DNA of 6,123 nucleotides from Clostridiales bacterium (GTDB lineage: Bacteria; Bacillota; Clostridia; Peptostreptococcales; Anaerovoracaceae), in NCBI GenBank assembly GCA_012735285.1, contig JAAYHT010000133.1, forward strand, positions 1 through 6,123, given 5' to 3'. The position numbers were made by a program, and so were the translations under genes. Shown here piece after piece: positions 6,001 through 6,123 of this stretch; positions within the stretch are counted from its first letter, which is position 1; every line of letters begins with the position of its first letter. The notes under the pieces were generated by a model, which was not told where the DNA came from, made no database searches, and saw only the letters and a program-made list of their open reading frames with translations.

Positions 6001-6123
6001 AAGGGATAGATCAACATCGACGCCGCTTACATATTCACTGTAATCAAGGGTGTTAACTCCGCTGCCTCCATCAATGCTGCCGCTTAATGCTGCATCTCCA
6101 ATGAACTTGAACCTATCATCGCC
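3061..6123 (-). CDS. Giant RTX-type repetitive surface protein, partial at the 5' end
   Basis: The frame is open from the right edge for 1020 residues to TAG at 3061-3063; a TTG at 5742 is internal, since homologous repeats continue upstream of it. Numbered from the right edge, residues 1-788 form a mosaic of Gly/Asp-rich units: six 31-residue motifs ending NTLDYSxY, two 28-residue motifs (NTxIFEDxWG), and linkers of the type GISGIENVIGG and RWQITGHNTGDY. Residues 789-875 are tandem GGxGxDxUx nonapeptides, which fold into a calcium-binding beta-roll. After PPPRT comes a poly-Gly linker (904-914), then a beta-rich segment (FGEGLLIIPPNVLLEDVIIT, FGLDRFIEIKLVYDP). The repeats resemble those of large adhesins and hemolysin-like proteins better known from Gram-negatives. 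An extracellular, calcium-stiffened adhesin or surface fibre is inferred. Signal peptide, promoter and any N-terminal function lie outside the window. The frame ends early unless it shifts at 3088-3094. Almost no cysteine is present, apart from a CLC near 4400. Confidence 0.85.
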   Translation of the reverse strand, partial: GDDRFKFIGDAALSGSIDGGSGVNTLDYSEYVSGVDVDLSLGSASAVSEGEVGWVQNIHNLIGSDYDDKLIGNDFDNVITGGKGNDYIEGRGGYNTYIFEEDWGIDEIINASGRGTLDFSALSDKWNLIIDLTNGTIISVENEYGQRAGFNILLRGLESNNAVIFSDISHIMTGSGDNEYIISDNQKVDITGGDGKDVFKFKGSGTLEGTIDGGGGYNTLDYSEYDTAVIFNLEAMSATGLTRFTNIHELIGSNSGDNTIIGSNTNTRFEINDQNAGVISWSDYIIDFLGIEILIGGTGDDIFAIVGQGYITGSIDGGGGRNTLDYSKYIGDETGVKVDLSQEQRSATAIGGGVPGMISGIHNVVSSPYDDEFIGHESESNTFIFEDNWGNDSINPGGGLNIIDLSKITKELIITLDCSEELLEEETLLHYLIEVENGENSLAVSWDNQNNIIKEIYGSQENNNYYYLKADYTVDLYGGAGNDTFYLADGVILNGKIEGRGGSDRIDFSEYSTGRDITLTELGNKSGFNGIEASITKGFYNINILIGSRDGTDDILTGVNADAVFTLYANDIWNEYCLCQDTNTVLTFINFEILKGGNRNDTFHINGEQRYDLYGGAGDDSFVFADTAKLVGNIDGGTGDNTLDYSDYTTSRHFKLQEKGGQVGFNGSEASIDGIFFNITRIIGGSATDAISNDYNKNARWQITGHNTGDYQSENRFLSFESIETLYGGAADDHFIFKNGALLDGEIHGQSGTDTLDYSDYQTDIVVDLAAYIASHIKEGISGIENVIGGHGNDTIIGDGLNNVLVGGPGDDTIKGGGGDDTIYGGAGNDKLYGEEGNDTIYGEDGDDYLDGGAGDDTLYTGSGNNILVGGEGTDKAIVAYNSQYSNTEDDIESWEFLPPPRTGGSGGGGGGGGASAPAIISEYVESLKGKIIDFGEGLLIIPPNVLLEDVIITIVRMSVDQLKDILTDSLILRLIGNVYDINIEGTSYFGLDRFIEIKLVYDPAQIEEGKNRLFTTMIR
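3088..3094 (-). other. A AAA AAC slippery heptamer at the frame junction
   Basis: In the frame of the large protein the codons read GGA AAA AAC CGG, so the heptamer A AAA AAC is in the exact phase (X XXY YYZ) required for -1 tandem slippage. A -1 shift here enters the frame that encodes the rest of the beta-rich segment and the StalkD domain. Without it, translation stops 9 residues later at 3061-3063. Loss of one A from an ancestral run of seven would look the same. No strong stimulatory hairpin is obvious downstream, only short 4-bp pairings. Confidence 0.4.
3382..3414 (-). repeat. Poly-glycine linker codons
   Basis: Eleven codons encode GGS followed by eight glycines, alternating GGA, GGC and GGT, between PPPRT and ASAP. 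It is a flexible hinge separating the calcium-binding repeat block from the C-terminal beta-rich and StalkD part. The near-repetitive triplets could change linker length by replication slippage without breaking the frame. Confidence 0.8.
3499..3759 (-). repeat. RTX nonapeptide array, about nine and a half tandem units
   Basis: Nine full 27-base units and a partial tenth run in phase: GGHGNDTII, GDGLNNVLV, GGPGDDTIK, GGGGDDTIY, GGAGNDKLY, GEEGNDTIY, GEDGDDYLD, GGAGDDTLY, TGSGNNILV, GGEGTD. This is the canonical GGxGxDxUx hemolysin-type calcium-binding repeat. Units 3 to 8 fit best and should make the ordered beta-roll; units 2 and 9 carry Asn in place of the metal-binding Asp and probably cap it. 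Confidence 0.95.
3841..3933 (-). repeat. 31-residue repeat, copy 6 (last)
   Basis: Begins ADDHFIF and ends GTDTLDYSDY. The central IDGG is degraded to IHGQ, making it one of the two most divergent copies. It is the last unit before the RTX array. Confidence 0.85.
4180..4272 (-). repeat. 31-residue repeat, copy 5
   Basis: Begins GDDSFVF and ends IDGGTGDNTLDYSDY, close to the consensus. It is followed in the protein by VGFNGSEASI, a linker shared only with the copy 4 unit (SGFNGIEASI), so copies 4 and 5 probably arose by duplication of a longer unit. Confidence 0.88.
4591..4683 (-). repeat. 31-residue repeat, copy 4
   Basis: Begins GNDTFYL and ends IEGRGGSDRIDFSEY. NTLDYS is replaced by DRIDFS and IDGG by IEGR, so this copy has drifted while keeping exactly 31 residues. 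Confidence 0.82.
4900..4983 (-). repeat. 28-residue NTFIFEDNWG repeat, copy 2
   Basis: NTFIFEDNWGNDSINPGG followed by GLNIIDLSKI. It aligns without gaps to the unit at 5758-5841 (NT-IFE--WG-D-I and I/L-D-S). This type is familiar in large calcium-binding adhesins as a variant after RTX motifs. Confidence 0.75.
5137..5229 (-). repeat. 31-residue repeat, copy 3
   Basis: Begins GDDIFAI and ends IDGGGGRNTLDYSKY. It is followed by a VDLSQEQRSATAIGG stretch that mirrors VDLSLGSASAVSEGE after copy 1, and then by the second 28-residue unit, so copies 1 and 3 share the same larger module. Confidence 0.88.
5449..5541 (-). repeat. 31-residue repeat, copy 2
   Basis: Begins GKDVFKF and ends IDGGGGYNTLDYSEY, differing from copy 1 mainly in the first half. 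It is preceded by VDITGGD, a single RTX-like turn. Confidence 0.88.
5758..5841 (-). repeat. 28-residue NTYIFEEDWG repeat, copy 1
   Basis: NTYIFEEDWGIDEIINAS followed by GRGTLDFSAL, directly after two RTX-like turns (GNDFDNVIT, GGKGNDYIE). It pairs with the unit at 4900-4983. Confidence 0.75.
6031..6123 (-). repeat. 31-residue repeat, copy 1 (at the window edge)
   Basis: Begins GDDRFKF at the first in-window codon and ends IDGGSGVNTLDYSEY. It lies exactly at the window edge, so more copies are likely beyond it. Confidence 0.85.

Overview
The window reads as AT-rich chromosomal DNA from an anaerobic, endospore-forming Firmicute of the Clostridia type. The evidence is a recognisable BofA (pro-sigma-K processing inhibitor), a YaaL/DUF2508 protein whose family normally sits beside bofA, the start of an EchB/NuoH-like membrane subunit of a hydrogenase or complex I-type enzyme, and a copper-amine-oxidase-like (StalkD) surface domain. 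The species cannot be named from the sequence.

Layout. At 1-265 (minus) is the N-terminal part of the EchB/NuoH-like subunit, running off the left edge. At 335-610 (minus) is bofA. At 705-995 (plus) is the yaaL-like gene, divergent from bofA. A perfect 10-bp hairpin at 996-1025 separates it from the next minus-strand gene. From about 1022 to the right edge everything is on the minus strand: a broken radical SAM gene (1022-1707), a broken B3/B4-domain gene immediately upstream of it (1720-2427, with its own RBS and a candidate promoter), an intrinsic terminator (2498-2542), and a very large repeat protein gene (2568 to beyond 6123) whose 5' end lies outside the window.

The large gene dominates the window. 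It encodes a repetitive, acidic, Gly/Asp-rich surface-type protein: six copies of an exactly 31-residue motif, two copies of a 28-residue motif, then a compact block of about nine RTX calcium-binding nonapeptides, a poly-Gly linker, a beta-rich segment and a C-terminal StalkD domain. The StalkD domain is out of frame with the rest. A -1 shift at a perfectly phased A AAA AAC heptamer (3088-3094) would join them, and a second one-base loss near 2627 breaks the StalkD domain itself.

All visible lesions (two in-frame TAA codons, three apparent single-base deletions) lie between about 1496 and 3094. The flanking genes and the roughly 3 kb repeat region are open. The segment is therefore either a local zone of gene decay or a poorly sequenced stretch, except that the A AAA AAC site could be a real frameshifting or slippage element.

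Nothing indicates tRNA, rRNA, CRISPR, insertion sequences or phage genes. No gene-free stretch exceeds about 140 bases.
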